Shown piece by piece: positions 16,846 to 26,007 of a stretch of DNA of 64,000 bases. Each line of letters starts with the position of its first letter. Positions within the stretch are counted from its first letter, which is position 1. Under the pieces are notes generated by a model. It worked only from the letters and a program-made list of their open reading frames with translations. It searched no databases and was not told the origin of the DNA. The stretch comes from JACQAP01 sp035548375. GTDB lineage: Bacteria > Pseudomonadota > Gammaproteobacteria > Burkholderiales > JACQAP01. The stretch spans positions 81,735 through 145,734 of the forward strand of contig DASZTG010000080.1 of the NCBI GenBank assembly GCA_035548375.1, in the 5' to 3' direction. The translations under genes and the position numbers were made by a program.

Positions 16846-17664
16846 TCACGCGGATTTGGACGCGCGCATCGCCGCGAGGTATTTCGTCAGCAGATCCTGC
16901 TCGGTGCGCGTACGCTGGCTGGCCGGGCACGGGAAGCGCAGCAGCAACGTCGTCTTGCTGCCGTCGCCGAGCCGGATGCTCACGCGCGGCTCGGCCGACG
17001 GCATGACGATGAACTGCTCGCCTTCCAGTTCGCGCAGCGCCGCGTGCGCGGGGGCGACGAATTCCGAGCAGACGGCGTTGGCGACCTCGGCAAGCACGCG
17101 TCGCGCGGTTTCCAGGTCCGCGCCGGCCACCGGGATGCTGACCATGCCGAGCTGGTAATCGCCGAGCCGCGAATAATTCCTCATCGCGTGCGTGACGAAG
17201 AAGCTGTTGGGGAACTGCACCACGCGGCCCGTGAACAGGTGCTCCTCGCTCATCTCCAGCACCGTCGTCGACAGCAACGTCTGGTCGATGACTTCGCCCT
17301 TGATGTTGTTGATCTCGATGACGTCACCGAACGCGAAGCTGCCCGAGGTGGTGCGGTGGACGTAGCCCAGCACCGAGGTGAACAATTCCTTGCCCGCCAG
17401 CACGAGCGCCACGCTCAACGCAGCCAGCGACAGCGCGGCCGCGCGCAACTCGCTGCGCCAGATGAACACGAGCAGCAGCAACGCGATCAGGAAGGAGAAA
17501 TTGCGCCAGAAGACCGAGGCCCGCAGCTTGGTCTCGCGCGAGAGCCAGCCGCGGCCGCGCAATACCGCGGAGATCGCGATGTTCGCGAGGATGACGCCCG
17601 AGATGACGACGATCGTCCAGAGGAACTCCGGCGCGATTCCATAGAGGAAAGACTCGTTCTTCAT
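16846..17664 (-). CDS. MscS-type mechanosensitive channel family protein
   Basis: A 272-residue inner-membrane protein with three predicted membrane segments (about 12-35, 53-67 and 73-95). The third runs into the MscS beta domain (FAFGDVIEINNIKGEVIDQTLLSTTVLEM followed by VVQFPNSFFVTHAMRNYS). This is the conserved pore-adjacent core; the C-terminal portion is an alpha/beta region. Smaller than E. coli MscS (286). The likely role is releasing solutes under hypo-osmotic stress. ATG 17664 is chosen over an upstream start because MKNESFLYG leads directly into the first hydrophobic segment. It is upstream of the PfkB gene. Confidence 0.85.
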   Translation of the reverse strand: MKNESFLYGIAPEFLWTIVVISGVILANIAISAVLRGRGWLSRETKLRASVFWRNFSFLIALLLLVFIWRSELRAAALSLAALSVALVLAGKELFTSVLGYVHRTTSGSFAFGDVIEINNIKGEVIDQTLLSTTVLEMSEEHLFTGRVVQFPNSFFVTHAMRNYSRLGDYQLGMVSIPVAGADLETARRVLAEVANAVCSEFVAPAHAALRELEGEQFIVMPSAEPRVSIRLGDGSKTTLLLRFPCPASQRTRTEQDLLTKYLAAMRASKSA

Positions 17665-17780
17665 GTCATTCGGGCTTTCGAGAGCCGAACAGTATAGGAA
17701 GGCCGGGTCCGCTGGCAACTTCCGAACCAGTACCCGGCTCCGGGGTCATACGCGCGAGAGACGGTGATTCGGGGTCATTG

Positions 17781-18140
17781 ATGAATAACACGGAACAGGT
17801 AGAACGCTGGGCGGACATCGCCCGCACGATTTTCCCGCAGGGCGCGCAGATCACCCATCCCGCGGCGGGGGAATCGGTATGGCTTCGCGTGCGATGGAAG
17901 GTCGGCACCGACCCCAAGCGCCCGCAGAAACCGGCGAAGGGCGTGAACATCTATTTCACGCGCGAATTCTGCAAGGCATACGAAAGTCTGGAAGCGTCGC
18001 GCCAGTCGGTCTGGGACGACAAGGTCAAGGAATTGCTCGTCGGTCGCTTCGCGACCTTCAATCCGGACCACAATGCGCCGCACGGCGCGCCGATGCCGGC
18101 GGAGTCCTGGTTCGTCACGCCCGGACTGGTTCGGTCGTGA
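17781..18140 (+). CDS. Conserved hypothetical protein
   Basis: A 119-residue soluble protein of unknown function starting at ATG 17781; a TTG one codon upstream is also open. It has no membrane segment. The body alternates strands and short helices (VWLRVRWKVGTDPKRPQKPAKGVNIYFTREF), with a basic loop at 45-55, and ends FNPDHNAPHGAPMPAESWFVTPGLVRS. It diverges from the MscS-like gene and converges on a class II aldolase gene across repeat locus 6. I do not recognise a named family. Confidence 0.6.
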   Translation: MNNTEQVERWADIARTIFPQGAQITHPAAGESVWLRVRWKVGTDPKRPQKPAKGVNIYFTREFCKAYESLEASRQSVWDDKVKELLVGRFATFNPDHNAPHGAPMPAESWFVTPGLVRS

Positions 18141-18232
18141 ATGCCGTGAATGTCGTGAATATCGGAAGAGCGACGCGAAGGCTTCAGGCAGTTTCGGAAT
18201 TCACGGCACTCACGTAGTCACGACATTCACGG
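18136..18232. repeat. 3'-end repeat locus 6 (GTGAATGCC-type inverted repeat)
   Basis: A convergent spacer in which the left arm (GTGAATGCCGTGAATGTCGT, 18138-18157, then GAATATCGG) pairs with a right arm (about 18198-18232) made of complementary TCACGGC/TCACGTAG/TCACGAC units. The period is 9 nt rather than 7, but the GTGA core is kept. The left arm begins inside the stop codon of the upstream gene. Confidence 0.7.
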
Positions 18233-18236
18233 ATTT

Positions 18237-19028
18237 TTAGTTCCGGTAGTTCACGCCCTTGCGATCGAGCATTCGCAGCAGCGCTTCCCACGCCTTGTTG
18301 ACCTCGGCGCCGCCCGGTCCCTGGAACTGCTCATAACCCTTGCGCGCCGTCTTCTCGTCGATCAACCCGACGTCGACGCGGCCTCCGGCCTGCGCATCCA
18401 CCTGGATCTGGCACGCGGTGTCGAGGTAGTACATCAGCTCGAACGCCTCGCCGACGGAATCGCCCAAGGTCAACAGGCCGTGGTTGCGCAGGATCATCGC
18501 CTTAGACGTCTTGCCCAGGTCCGCCGCCATGCGCTCGCGCTCGTCGAGCTCCAGCGCGATGCCTTCGTAATCGTGATAGGTCAACATGCCGTAGGTGCGC
18601 AGCGCATGCTGGCTGATCGGCAGCAGCCCCTGCTTTTGCGCCGACACGGCAACGCCGGCGCGCGTATGCGTATGGATGACGCAATTGATCTCGGGTCGGG
18701 CCTCGTGCATGCAGCCGTGGATCACGAAGCCGGCATAGTTGACGCCAAGCCCGGTCACGTCGTCGACGACGTTGCCCTCATGGTCGATCTTCACGATGGT
18801 GGAGGCCGTGATCTCGTCGAACATCAGGCCGTACGGATTGATCAGGATGTGCTCGGATCCCGGCACGCGCGCGGTGAAGTGCGTGAAGATAAGATCGGTC
18901 CAGCGGAATTGCGCCGCAAGCTGGTAGGCGGCGGCAAGCTGGCAACGGACCTCCCACTCCTCGGCACTTACCCGGGAGCGCACATCGCTGGATTGCACGG
19001 ACTTCAGGTTTCTGGCTTTTTCGGTCAT
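18237..19028 (-). CDS. Class II aldolase/adducin family protein
   Basis: A 263-residue metal-dependent aldolase-fold protein. Zinc-ligand histidines are H119 and H121 (VIHTHTRAG) and H183 (RNHGLLTLG), with GLMFDEITASTIVKID as the phosphate/substrate region. Relatives include fuculose-phosphate aldolase, RhaD and bacterial proteins of unknown substrate. A full GGAGG precedes ATG 19028 (MTEKARNLKS), which decides the start against a frame that stays open upstream. A GST gene lies 57 bp upstream on the same strand, so co-transcription is likely. The substrate is unknown. Confidence 0.87.
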   Translation of the reverse strand: MTEKARNLKSVQSSDVRSRVSAEEWEVRCQLAAAYQLAAQFRWTDLIFTHFTARVPGSEHILINPYGLMFDEITASTIVKIDHEGNVVDDVTGLGVNYAGFVIHGCMHEARPEINCVIHTHTRAGVAVSAQKQGLLPISQHALRTYGMLTYHDYEGIALELDERERMAADLGKTSKAMILRNHGLLTLGDSVGEAFELMYYLDTACQIQVDAQAGGRVDVGLIDEKTARKGYEQFQGPGGAEVNKAWEALLRMLDRKGVNYRN

Positions 19029-19085
19029 GGCTGGGGCCTCCTCGTTCGAACAATCATACACCTCGTCTCGTGCCGGCCGGTTTGC

Positions 19086-19802
19086 TTACCCGTCGAGTTC
19101 CGCGTAGTACCGAAAGATCCCGTACTCGTTGAACGGTATGCGCCGCTTCGACGCGAGATACACGGCGACGTTCGGCCTCGCCGCAATCCGGTCGTGCAAG
19201 TCGACCAGTCCGGGATAGTCGGCTTCCTGCTTCTTCATGGTTTTCGGAAACGCGAAGCGCAGGCCGGCGATGAGCTGGAACACCGAAAGGTCGGCGTAGC
19301 TCAGCCTGCCGGCGAGATAGCGCCCGCCGTTCGCCTGTAGGGCCTGCTCAAAATAACCAAGGAACTTTGGAATGCGATCGGCACGAAAGAATTTCGTGCG
19401 CCGCTTCGCTTCCGCCTTCTGCTGCCGGTAGTACAACGATCCGGCGATCGGGTGGTGGGTGTCGTGGATCTCGGTCACGAAGTCCGCCACCGTGAGCTGC
19501 AACTGGTTCACCCAGACGCGGCCGGCTTCGTTCTTCGGCGCGAGCCCGTGGCGCCGGCCCAGGTACTGCAGGATGTTCGCCGTCTGGCCGATGACGAGCT
19601 TGCCGGCCTTGAGGAAAGGCGGCGCGTAAGGCGCAGCCGCCAGCTTTTCGTCATCGAGGAATTTCTCGAGCGCGGGAACGCCGAAGCCCTTGCCCGAGCG
19701 TCGCGCGATGTCCACGTAATCGGCTCCGGCCTCTTCGAGTGCCAACCGCACGAATTCACCGCGTCCCTGGATCGAGGGCCAGTAGTACAAGAGGTAGCGC
19801 AT
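19086..19802 (-). CDS. Glutathione S-transferase
   Basis: A 238-residue cytosolic GST. The N-terminal domain (MRYLLYYWPSIQGRGEFVRLALEEAG) has the catalytic Tyr near the start, and the glutathione-binding region is PPFLKAGKLVIGQTANILQYLG with cis-Pro and a QTANI segment. The C-terminal helical domain includes LSYADLSVFQLIAGL, the N-capping-box region of GSTs. Sequence style is closer to sigma/eukaryote-like GSTs than the GST at 133-750. It is upstream of the class II aldolase gene. The start ATG is 20 bp from repeat locus 7. Confidence 0.87.
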   Translation of the reverse strand: MRYLLYYWPSIQGRGEFVRLALEEAGADYVDIARRSGKGFGVPALEKFLDDEKLAAAPYAPPFLKAGKLVIGQTANILQYLGRRHGLAPKNEAGRVWVNQLQLTVADFVTEIHDTHHPIAGSLYYRQQKAEAKRRTKFFRADRIPKFLGYFEQALQANGGRYLAGRLSYADLSVFQLIAGLRFAFPKTMKKQEADYPGLVDLHDRIAARPNVAVYLASKRRIPFNEYGIFRYYAELDG

Positions 19803-19821
19803 GAACGACTCCGTGACTTGA

Positions 19822-19985
19822 GTGACGAGTGACGAGTGACGAGTGACGAGTGACGAGTGACGAGTGACGAGTGACGAGTGACGAGTGACGACAGGGTTAG
19901 TCTTCGCTTTGGGTACGGGAGTTCAGGAAACCTCGCATTTCGCAGTTTACTTGTCCCTTGTCACACGTCACTGGTCACTCGTCAC
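19822..19985. repeat. 3'-end repeat locus 7: ten tandem GTGACGA heptamers plus inverted arm
   Basis: Ten perfect GTGACGA copies run from 19822 to 19891. After a 60-nt centre, a complementary arm (about 19952-19985) contains TCACACG, TCACTGG, TCACTCG and TCACGA units. The array can therefore fold back on itself in several registers. It sits between the stop of the second chromate-transporter gene and the start of the GST gene, both on the minus strand. Confidence 0.9.
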
Positions 19986-19987
19986 GA

Positions 19988-20518
19988 TCAAACCCATCCC
20001 ATCGCCCCGACGAACGCACCGGCGCCCACCAGCCACAGCAAGTGCAGGCGAGTGCGCCAGACGAGAATCGCCGCCGCGATGGTCAGCAGGATGTGATGCC
20101 AGCCTGGCGTTTGCGCATCCAGGATCCAGCCGGTTGCGAACAGCAGGCCGATCACGATCGGGGCCATGCCCGCCTTGAAGGCGCGCACCGCACGCCATTC
20201 GCGGCGCGCGTGACCCCAGCGCGCGGCTGCAAGCGCGAGCGTGGTGGACGGCAGCATGATGCCGATCAACGTCGCCGCGGCACCCATGAGACCCGCGGCC
20301 TGGTAGCCCATGACCGCGACGAACAGCACGTTGGGCCCCGGCGAGGCCTGTGCGATGGCGATCGAGGCATTGAACTGCGCGTCGCTCAGCAATCCCATCT
20401 GGTTGACCATCACGCGGTGCATGTCCGGCGCGACGGTGATCGCGCCGCCGATCGACAGCAGCGACAGCAGCAGGAAATGGCCGAACAACGCAATGAGTGT
20501 CGACATCGATGCGATCAT
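19988..20518 (-). CDS. Chromate transporter, second half-size subunit
   Basis: A 176-residue membrane protein of the CHR family (short-chain, one-domain type). It carries the CHR-typical LLLSLLSIGGA, then ASPGPNVLFVAVMGYQAAGLMGA and further hydrophobic segments. Half-size CHR proteins work in pairs to export chromate, or in some cases take up sulphate. The start ATG overlaps the stop of the first half gene by four bases (ATGA), so they are translationally coupled. Repeat locus 7 follows the stop by 2 bp. Confidence 0.87.
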   Translation of the reverse strand: MIASMSTLIALFGHFLLLSLLSIGGAITVAPDMHRVMVNQMGLLSDAQFNASIAIAQASPGPNVLFVAVMGYQAAGLMGAAATLIGIMLPSTTLALAAARWGHARREWRAVRAFKAGMAPIVIGLLFATGWILDAQTPGWHHILLTIAAAILVWRTRLHLLWLVGAGAFVGAMGWV

Positions 20519-21099
20519 GGGCGCTGCTGCGCGTTGCGCAACCGCAACCACGCGTAGGTGCAGGCCAGCACGCCCAGCACGAGGATCACCCAGACCAGCG
20601 GCCAGCGCAGCAATGCAACGGCCGCGAACGCGACGACCAGAAATGCCGCACCGACGGGTGCCGGCATCGGGTTCGAGCGCAAGGCTCCGACCAGCTTCAT
20701 GCCGGTACCGACGATCAGCCCTGCCGATATCGCGCCCATGCCGCGCAATGCGCCGGCCACTGCGGGATTGGCCGAGAATTCCGCGTAGACGGCCGTGATG
20801 ACCAGTACGATCACGAGCGGCACCGCCATCATGCCGGCCAGCGCCGCGAACGCCCCGCGCCAGCCGAAGAAGCGGTCGCCGATCATCAGCGCGACGTTGC
20901 AGACATTCGGCCCCGGCAAGACCTGCGCGACGGCGAGGATTTCGACGAACTGGTCGCGCGTGAGCCATCGCCGACGCTCGCACAGCACGCGCTGGGCGAC
21001 GGCGATGACGCCGCCGAATCCCTGCAGCGCCAGCAACGTGAAGGCGACGAACAATTCCTTTTTGGAGGACGGCGCCAGCAGGGGCGGATCATCGGTCAT
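20515..21099 (-). CDS. Chromate transporter, first half-size subunit
   Basis: A 194-residue CHR-family membrane protein. It has the N-terminal CHR signature (FTLLALQGFGGVIAVAQRVLCERRRWLTRDQFVEILAVAQVLPGPN), in which the FGG and PGPN elements are conserved, and about five hydrophobic segments. It pairs with the adjacent second half. Together they correspond to one full-length ChrA; the split form is common and not a frameshift, because each half has its own start and the two overlap by ATGA. The substrate is chromate by family; other anions are possible. Confidence 0.87.
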   Translation of the reverse strand: MTDDPPLLAPSSKKELFVAFTLLALQGFGGVIAVAQRVLCERRRWLTRDQFVEILAVAQVLPGPNVCNVALMIGDRFFGWRGAFAALAGMMAVPLVIVLVITAVYAEFSANPAVAGALRGMGAISAGLIVGTGMKLVGALRSNPMPAPVGAAFLVVAFAAVALLRWPLVWVILVLGVLACTYAWLRLRNAQQRP

Positions 21100-21157
21100 G
21101 GAAGGGTGACTGGCGGCGAAAAGTGACGAGGATACCGGCTTCGATTCCGGACGCCCG

Positions 21158-22963
21158 TCAATCGCGCAACAACGCCATCAACGACGGTCCATAACGTTCC
21201 AGCTTCCTGGCGCCGATACCGTGGATCGATGCCAGGTCATCGATTCCGCGCGGCCGGGCGGAAGCAATCGCCGACAAGGTTGCGTCGTGAAAAATCACGT
21301 ACGCCGGAACCGATTGCTCGCGCGCCTGTTCGCTGCGCCACGACCTGAGGCGCTCGAGCAGCGCCGCGTCCGTCGCCGACAGATCGGCGGCGACCTTGCG
21401 CCTTGCCATCGTGCCGGATGCCTTCTTGCGCACGGCCATGCGGCGCATGAATATCGGCTGTTCGCCTTTGAGCACCGGCCTGCTGGCATCGGTCAAGCGT
21501 AGCGCGCCGAAGGCTTCGTGGTCGGGGCGCACGAGCCCCAGGGTCACCAACTGGCGGAATACGTCGCGCCAGGTGGCCTCGTCGATGTCCGCGCCGATGC
21601 CGAACACGCCCAGCTCCTGGTGGCGCCATTGCGCGACCCGGTCGGTGGCGTTGCCACGCAGGACGTCGATGAGGTGGCGCGAGCCAAAGCGCTGCCCCGT
21701 GCGGAAGATGCACGACAAGGCCTTGCGCGCGGCATCCGTGGCATCCCAAGTTTGCGGCGGCTCCAGGCAGGTGTCGCAGTTGCCGCAGGGGCCGCTCGCC
21801 TCGCCGAAATAATCGAGCAGGCGCACGCGCCGGCAGCCGGCGGTCTCGCAAAGCCCGAGCAGCGCGTCGAGCTTGGCGAACGAGACGCGGCGGTATTCGT
21901 CGCTGCCTTCCGACTGGTCGATCATGCGGCGTTGCTGCACCACGTCGCCCAATCCATAGGTCATCCACGCGTCGGCTGGCGCGCCGTCGCGGCCTGCCCG
22001 CCCAGTCTCCTGGTAATAGCCTTCCATGCTCTTCGGCAGATCCAGGTGGGCCACGAAGCGCACGTCGGGCTTGTCGATACCCATGCCGAAGGCGATCGTC
22101 GCAACCATGACGATGCCTTCTTCGCGCTGGAAGCGCGCCTGGTGTGCGGCGCGCGCGGCTGCGTCCATGCCGGCGTGGTACGGCAGCGCTTCCACGTTTT
22201 GGGATTTGAGCCACGCCGCGGTCTCGTCGACCTTCTTGCGCGACAGGCAATAAACGATGCCGGACTCTCCAGTGTGAGCGGCGCGGATGAAGCGCAACAA
22301 TTGCTGCCTGGCATCCGACTTGTCGACGATGGTGTAGCGGATGTTCGGCCGGTCGAAACTGGAAATGAATACGCGCGCATCTTCCAGCGCCAGTCGCTGC
22401 CGGATTTCCACGCGCGTCTGCATGTCCGCGGTGGCCGTCAATGCGATGCGCGGCACGGACGCAAAGCGTTGATGCAGTAGCGACAGCTGCAGGTACTCCG
22501 GGCGAAAGTCATGTCCCCACTGCGATACGCAATGGGCTTCGTCGATAGCGAACAGCGCGATGCGGGATTCTTCCAGCAACTCCAGCATGCGCGGCATGAC
22601 CAGTCGCTCTGGCGCGACATAGAGCAGGTCGAGCCCGCCTTCGCGTAGCGCACGCTCCGCCATGGACGCTTCGCGGCCGTCGAGCGTGGAATTCAGGAAG
22701 GCCGCACGAACACCGAGCTGGCGCAGCGCCGCCACCTGGTCCTGCATCAGCGCGATCAGCGGCGAAATCACCACCGCGGCGCCTTCGCGCAACAGGGCGG
22801 GCAACTGGTAGCACAGCGATTTGCCGCCGCCGGTTGGCATCAGAACAAGCGCGTCGCCGCCGGCCGCCACATGGTCGACGATCTCGCGCTGCGCGCCGCG
22901 GAAGGCGGGAAAACCGAAAACGGTATTCAGCAGGTGCAGGGGAAGGTCGGCGGCGGGGATCAA
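21158..22963 (-). CDS. recQ: ATP-dependent DNA helicase RecQ
   Basis: A 601-residue 3'-5' SF2 DNA helicase of recombination and repair. Motif I is PTGGGKS at 43-49 and motif II DEAH at 141-144. The TATADMQTRVEI and QETGRAGRDG segments are intact. The RQC zinc site appears as CETAGCRRVRLLDYFGEASGPCGNCDTC, and a C-terminal HRDC domain (VIFHDATLSAIASARPRGIDDLASIHGIGARKLERYG) ends the protein. The only start giving the usual N-terminus is TTG at 22963; no ATG lies nearby in frame. It stands alone between a chromate transporter gene and a GGDEF-EAL gene. Confidence 0.95.
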   Translation of the reverse strand: MIPAADLPLHLLNTVFGFPAFRGAQREIVDHVAAGGDALVLMPTGGGKSLCYQLPALLREGAAVVISPLIALMQDQVAALRQLGVRAAFLNSTLDGREASMAERALREGGLDLLYVAPERLVMPRMLELLEESRIALFAIDEAHCVSQWGHDFRPEYLQLSLLHQRFASVPRIALTATADMQTRVEIRQRLALEDARVFISSFDRPNIRYTIVDKSDARQQLLRFIRAAHTGESGIVYCLSRKKVDETAAWLKSQNVEALPYHAGMDAAARAAHQARFQREEGIVMVATIAFGMGIDKPDVRFVAHLDLPKSMEGYYQETGRAGRDGAPADAWMTYGLGDVVQQRRMIDQSEGSDEYRRVSFAKLDALLGLCETAGCRRVRLLDYFGEASGPCGNCDTCLEPPQTWDATDAARKALSCIFRTGQRFGSRHLIDVLRGNATDRVAQWRHQELGVFGIGADIDEATWRDVFRQLVTLGLVRPDHEAFGALRLTDASRPVLKGEQPIFMRRMAVRKKASGTMARRKVAADLSATDAALLERLRSWRSEQAREQSVPAYVIFHDATLSAIASARPRGIDDLASIHGIGARKLERYGPSLMALLRD

Positions 22964-23101
22964 GAGGCGATGCGGTGGGTGCGCGTGCTTGGAATCGGTT
23001 TCGGAATGCTGCTTGCCGGAAAAGCGAGATCTTTGCCGATAGCCGCGCCGGCAGTCAACGCGTGTCGCTACAGCTTTCCGCCGACATGCGGCAAGGCCGT
23101 C

Positions 23102-25483
23102 TCAACCGGCTGTCCCCGTCCCCTGGCTCGCCGTCGCAGCGGGTGCCTGCGCGCCGGACGTTGCCTCCACCGCGACCGGGACCGCAGTGCCGCCGTCGCG
23201 CGTCATGGTCTTGTAGAGCAGCATGACCACCTCGTTCGACGGAATCGGCTTGCTGAAGTAGTAACCCTGGATCTGGTCGCACCCGAGGGCGCGCAGGAAC
23301 TCGTATTGCTCCTTCGTCTCCACGCCCTCGGCAACCACCTTGAGCTGCAGGCTGTGCGCCATCGCGATGATGGCCTCGGTGATGGCCTCGTCGTCCTTGT
23401 TCTCCGGGATGCCGCGCACGAAGGACTGGTCGATCTTCACGCTGTCGAAGGGAAAGCGCTTCAGGTAGGCGAGCGATGAATAGCCGGTGCCGAAGTCGTC
23501 CATCGTCAAATGGAAGCCCAGGTCCTTGAGCTCGTTGAGCACTTTCTCGGCGTGTTCCTGGTTGCTCATGACCGCGCTCTCGGTGATCTCCAGCTCGAGC
23601 GATTCCACCGTGAGGCCGGTTTTCTTGACCGTCTCCGAAATGAACTGCACCAGCCCCTTGTCGGCCATCTGGCGCGCGGAAATGTTGATTGCGATCCGAA
23701 GCTGCGGCAGGCCGCCCTTCTGCCAGGCGCGGTTCTGCACGCAGGCGGTCTGCGCGACCCAGCGACCCATCGGCACGATGAGACCCGTTTCCTCGGCAAT
23801 GGAGATGAACTCTCCCGGCGGGATGAAGCCGAGCTGCGGGCTGATCCAGCGGATGAGCGCTTCCAGCCCGGTGACCTTGCCGCTGGCGAGGTCGACCTTC
23901 GGCTGGTAGTACAGCACGAATTCGCGGTTGTTCAGCGCGTTGCTCAGGTTCGACTCGAACTCGAGACGTTGCACGGAGTGGGTGTTGAGCTGTTCGGAAT
24001 AGAACTGGAACGTGCCGCGGCCTTCCTCCTTTGCGCGATACATGGCGATGTCCGCGTTTTTCAACAGCGCCTGCGCGTCCCGCCCGTCGGTCGGGTACGT
24101 GCTGATGCCGATGCTGGCCGCCGGGCGATACTGCCGTCCCGCCAGGATCATCGGCTTGGACAGCGCCTCCAGGATCTTGCGCGCCACCGTGCTGGCCTGG
24201 TCCTCGGCGGTCAGGCCTTCCGTCAGCACCGCGAACTCGTCCCCGCCGAAGCGCGCCACCATGTCGATCTTGCGCACGCAGGCCGTCAGCCGCTCGGCCA
24301 CCGCGCGCAGCACTTCGTCGCCGGCATCGTGGCCGAGGCTGTCGTTGATGTTCTTGAAACGATCCAGGTCGAAGAACAGGATCGAAAGCATCTTGCCGCT
24401 GCGCTCCGCGCGCTGCAGCGCCTTGTTCAGGTTCTGGCGGAACAGGCTGCGGTTCGGCAGCTCGGTCAGCTCGTCATGGTCGGCGAGGAAGCGGGTACGC
24501 TCCTCCTGCTCCTTGCGCTCGGTGATGTCCTGCAGGACGCCCGTCATGCGCCGCGCCGAGCCGTCTTCCGCACGCACGATGTGGCCGCGCGCGAACACGT
24601 GAGTCACCTTCTGGTCGCCGCGCAGCACGCGAAATTCGTCGTTCCAGGCGTTCTCCTGGGACTTGATCGTGCTGAGCAGGAGCTCCTGCACGCGCGCGCG
24701 GTCGTCGGCATGGATGTGGTCGAACCACGCGGTCATGCCGAGCGCTTCGCCGTCATTCCCGCGACCGAACATCGCCGCGTAGTTGTCGCTGCGCCAGACG
24801 TTGTCGCTCGCCAGGTCCCAGTCGATCATCGCATCTTTCGTCGCCTTCGAGGCAAATCCGAAGCGCTCGAGGTCGCGCCACATGGCTTCATGCGTATGCT
24901 TGCGGCGCGTCACGTCGCGCGCGATGACCACCCGCGCCTGCTGGCGCGCGAACTGCATGCGGAACGACACGATTTCGGCCTCGATCGCCGCGCCGTCCTT
25001 GTGCCGGTGCCGCCAGGTTCCGACTTCACCAGAGGTCGGCCCGAGCGCCATCAACGCTTCGGTCAGCCGCTGGGCATCCTCGGGAACGCCCAGATCGGGC
25101 AGGCTCATCTTCAGCAGTTCGTCGCGCGCATAGCCGTATTCGCGTGCCGCCGCCTCGTTGGCCTCGAGCAGGCGCCAGCGCCGTGTCTCGCAGATGAAGG
25201 TGGGAACGGGGCTGCTCAGGAACAACGTGCGGTACTGCTCTTCCGCCAACCTGATGGCTTCGTCGTTGGCGGCGGTCGAACTTGCTATGTGCTGCCTCTC
25301 CCTGGCGCGGGCCCGGCGATAGGCAAACCCGATGACGATCCAGGCGGCCACGGCGCCCAGCAGGGCCGCCAGGGCCGCGCCGGCGGGATTGTCCGCAAGC
25401 AGGTAACGAAGCAGTTCCGGGAGGGCCCGCAGGAAGCCGGTTACGCTTTCCACTATCGATTGGAAATCCTGCCCAGACGCCAC
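23102..25483 (-). CDS. PAS-PAS-GGDEF-EAL cyclic-di-GMP turnover protein
   Basis: A 793-residue signalling protein with a membrane anchor at about 35-54, a PAS domain (about 80-195), a second PAS/PAC (about 210-325, ending in LQDITERKEQEERT), GGDEF (about 335-500, motif GGDEF at 413-417) and EAL (about 510-760, motif EALIRW at 541-546). An RxxD inhibitory site (RKID, 404-407) sits five residues before GGDEF, so feedback inhibition of a cyclase is possible. The EAL part keeps MDDFGTGYSSL and VVAEGVET, so phosphodiesterase activity is expected. Which activity dominates cannot be read. It has a divergent promoter shared with a DUF1840 gene. Confidence 0.92.
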   Translation of the reverse strand: MASGQDFQSIVESVTGFLRALPELLRYLLADNPAGAALAALLGAVAAWIVIGFAYRRARARERQHIASSTAANDEAIRLAEEQYRTLFLSSPVPTFICETRRWRLLEANEAAAREYGYARDELLKMSLPDLGVPEDAQRLTEALMALGPTSGEVGTWRHRHKDGAAIEAEIVSFRMQFARQQARVVIARDVTRRKHTHEAMWRDLERFGFASKATKDAMIDWDLASDNVWRSDNYAAMFGRGNDGEALGMTAWFDHIHADDRARVQELLLSTIKSQENAWNDEFRVLRGDQKVTHVFARGHIVRAEDGSARRMTGVLQDITERKEQEERTRFLADHDELTELPNRSLFRQNLNKALQRAERSGKMLSILFFDLDRFKNINDSLGHDAGDEVLRAVAERLTACVRKIDMVARFGGDEFAVLTEGLTAEDQASTVARKILEALSKPMILAGRQYRPAASIGISTYPTDGRDAQALLKNADIAMYRAKEEGRGTFQFYSEQLNTHSVQRLEFESNLSNALNNREFVLYYQPKVDLASGKVTGLEALIRWISPQLGFIPPGEFISIAEETGLIVPMGRWVAQTACVQNRAWQKGGLPQLRIAINISARQMADKGLVQFISETVKKTGLTVESLELEITESAVMSNQEHAEKVLNELKDLGFHLTMDDFGTGYSSLAYLKRFPFDSVKIDQSFVRGIPENKDDEAITEAIIAMAHSLQLKVVAEGVETKEQYEFLRALGCDQIQGYYFSKPIPSNEVVMLLYKTMTRDGGTAVPVAVEATSGAQAPAATASQGTGTAG

Positions 25484-25682
25484 TGTCTCTCACTCTCCCG
25501 AAACGACCAAGGCCCCGGGAACGTAATTTACCCTATAAAGCCGCGTTCCGAAGCATCAAATTGGACGGCAAATCCACCGTGAATCGCCCGACGGTCGATC
25601 GCGGCTGCCGGGATGCGGAACCTTTTCCCCGAATTCGTCAACTAACCGCTATCCTCCAACCACTTCTTACCCTCTTGTCATC

Positions 25683-25991
25683 ATGCTCGTAAAATTCGAC
25701 AGCGACGCCGGCAGCTTCACCATGAACGGCGACATCGCCGTGCAGCTGCTCAGGGCGATGGGCCACAGCGGGACGGTGCCCAGCGCCATCCTCGCAAGAG
25801 ATATTCCCGCGGCATTGACGCGGCTGAAGTCGGCGGTCTCCGCCGCGCCGGAGACTCCGGACGACAAGGACGATGACGAGGATCGCGCCGACGCACCCGT
25901 ATCGCTGCGCCAGCGTGCCTTTCCGCTGATCGACCTGCTGTCGCGCGCCGTTGAGAAGAACGCCGAAGTGATGTGGTCCAGGCAGGGCTGA
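25683..25991 (+). CDS. DUF1840 domain protein
   Basis: A 102-residue small soluble protein. The opening MLVKFDSDAGSFTMNGDIAVQLLRAMGHSGTVPSAILARDIPAALTRL matches DUF1840, a family I know mainly from betaproteobacteria. An acidic linker (DDKDDDEDRAD) and a C-terminal helix (RAFPLIDLLSRAVEKNAEVMW) follow. Function is unknown. It converges on the flavodoxin-like gene with a 16-bp gap. The divergent upstream spacer (25484-25682) is AT-richer than the surroundings and should hold promoters for both directions, but I could not fix them. Confidence 0.8.
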   Translation: MLVKFDSDAGSFTMNGDIAVQLLRAMGHSGTVPSAILARDIPAALTRLKSAVSAAPETPDDKDDDEDRADAPVSLRQRAFPLIDLLSRAVEKNAEVMWSRQG

Positions 25992-26007
25992 CTTTCGCTC
26001 GCCGAAG

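Noticed and set aside
19988..21099. Frameshifted chromate transporter
   Set aside because: Each half has its own start, and the ATGA overlap is normal for two half-size CHR proteins.
23510..25582. Plus-strand open frame opposite the GGDEF-EAL gene
   Set aside because: Antisense shadow; the minus-strand protein has intact PAS, GGDEF and EAL motifs.
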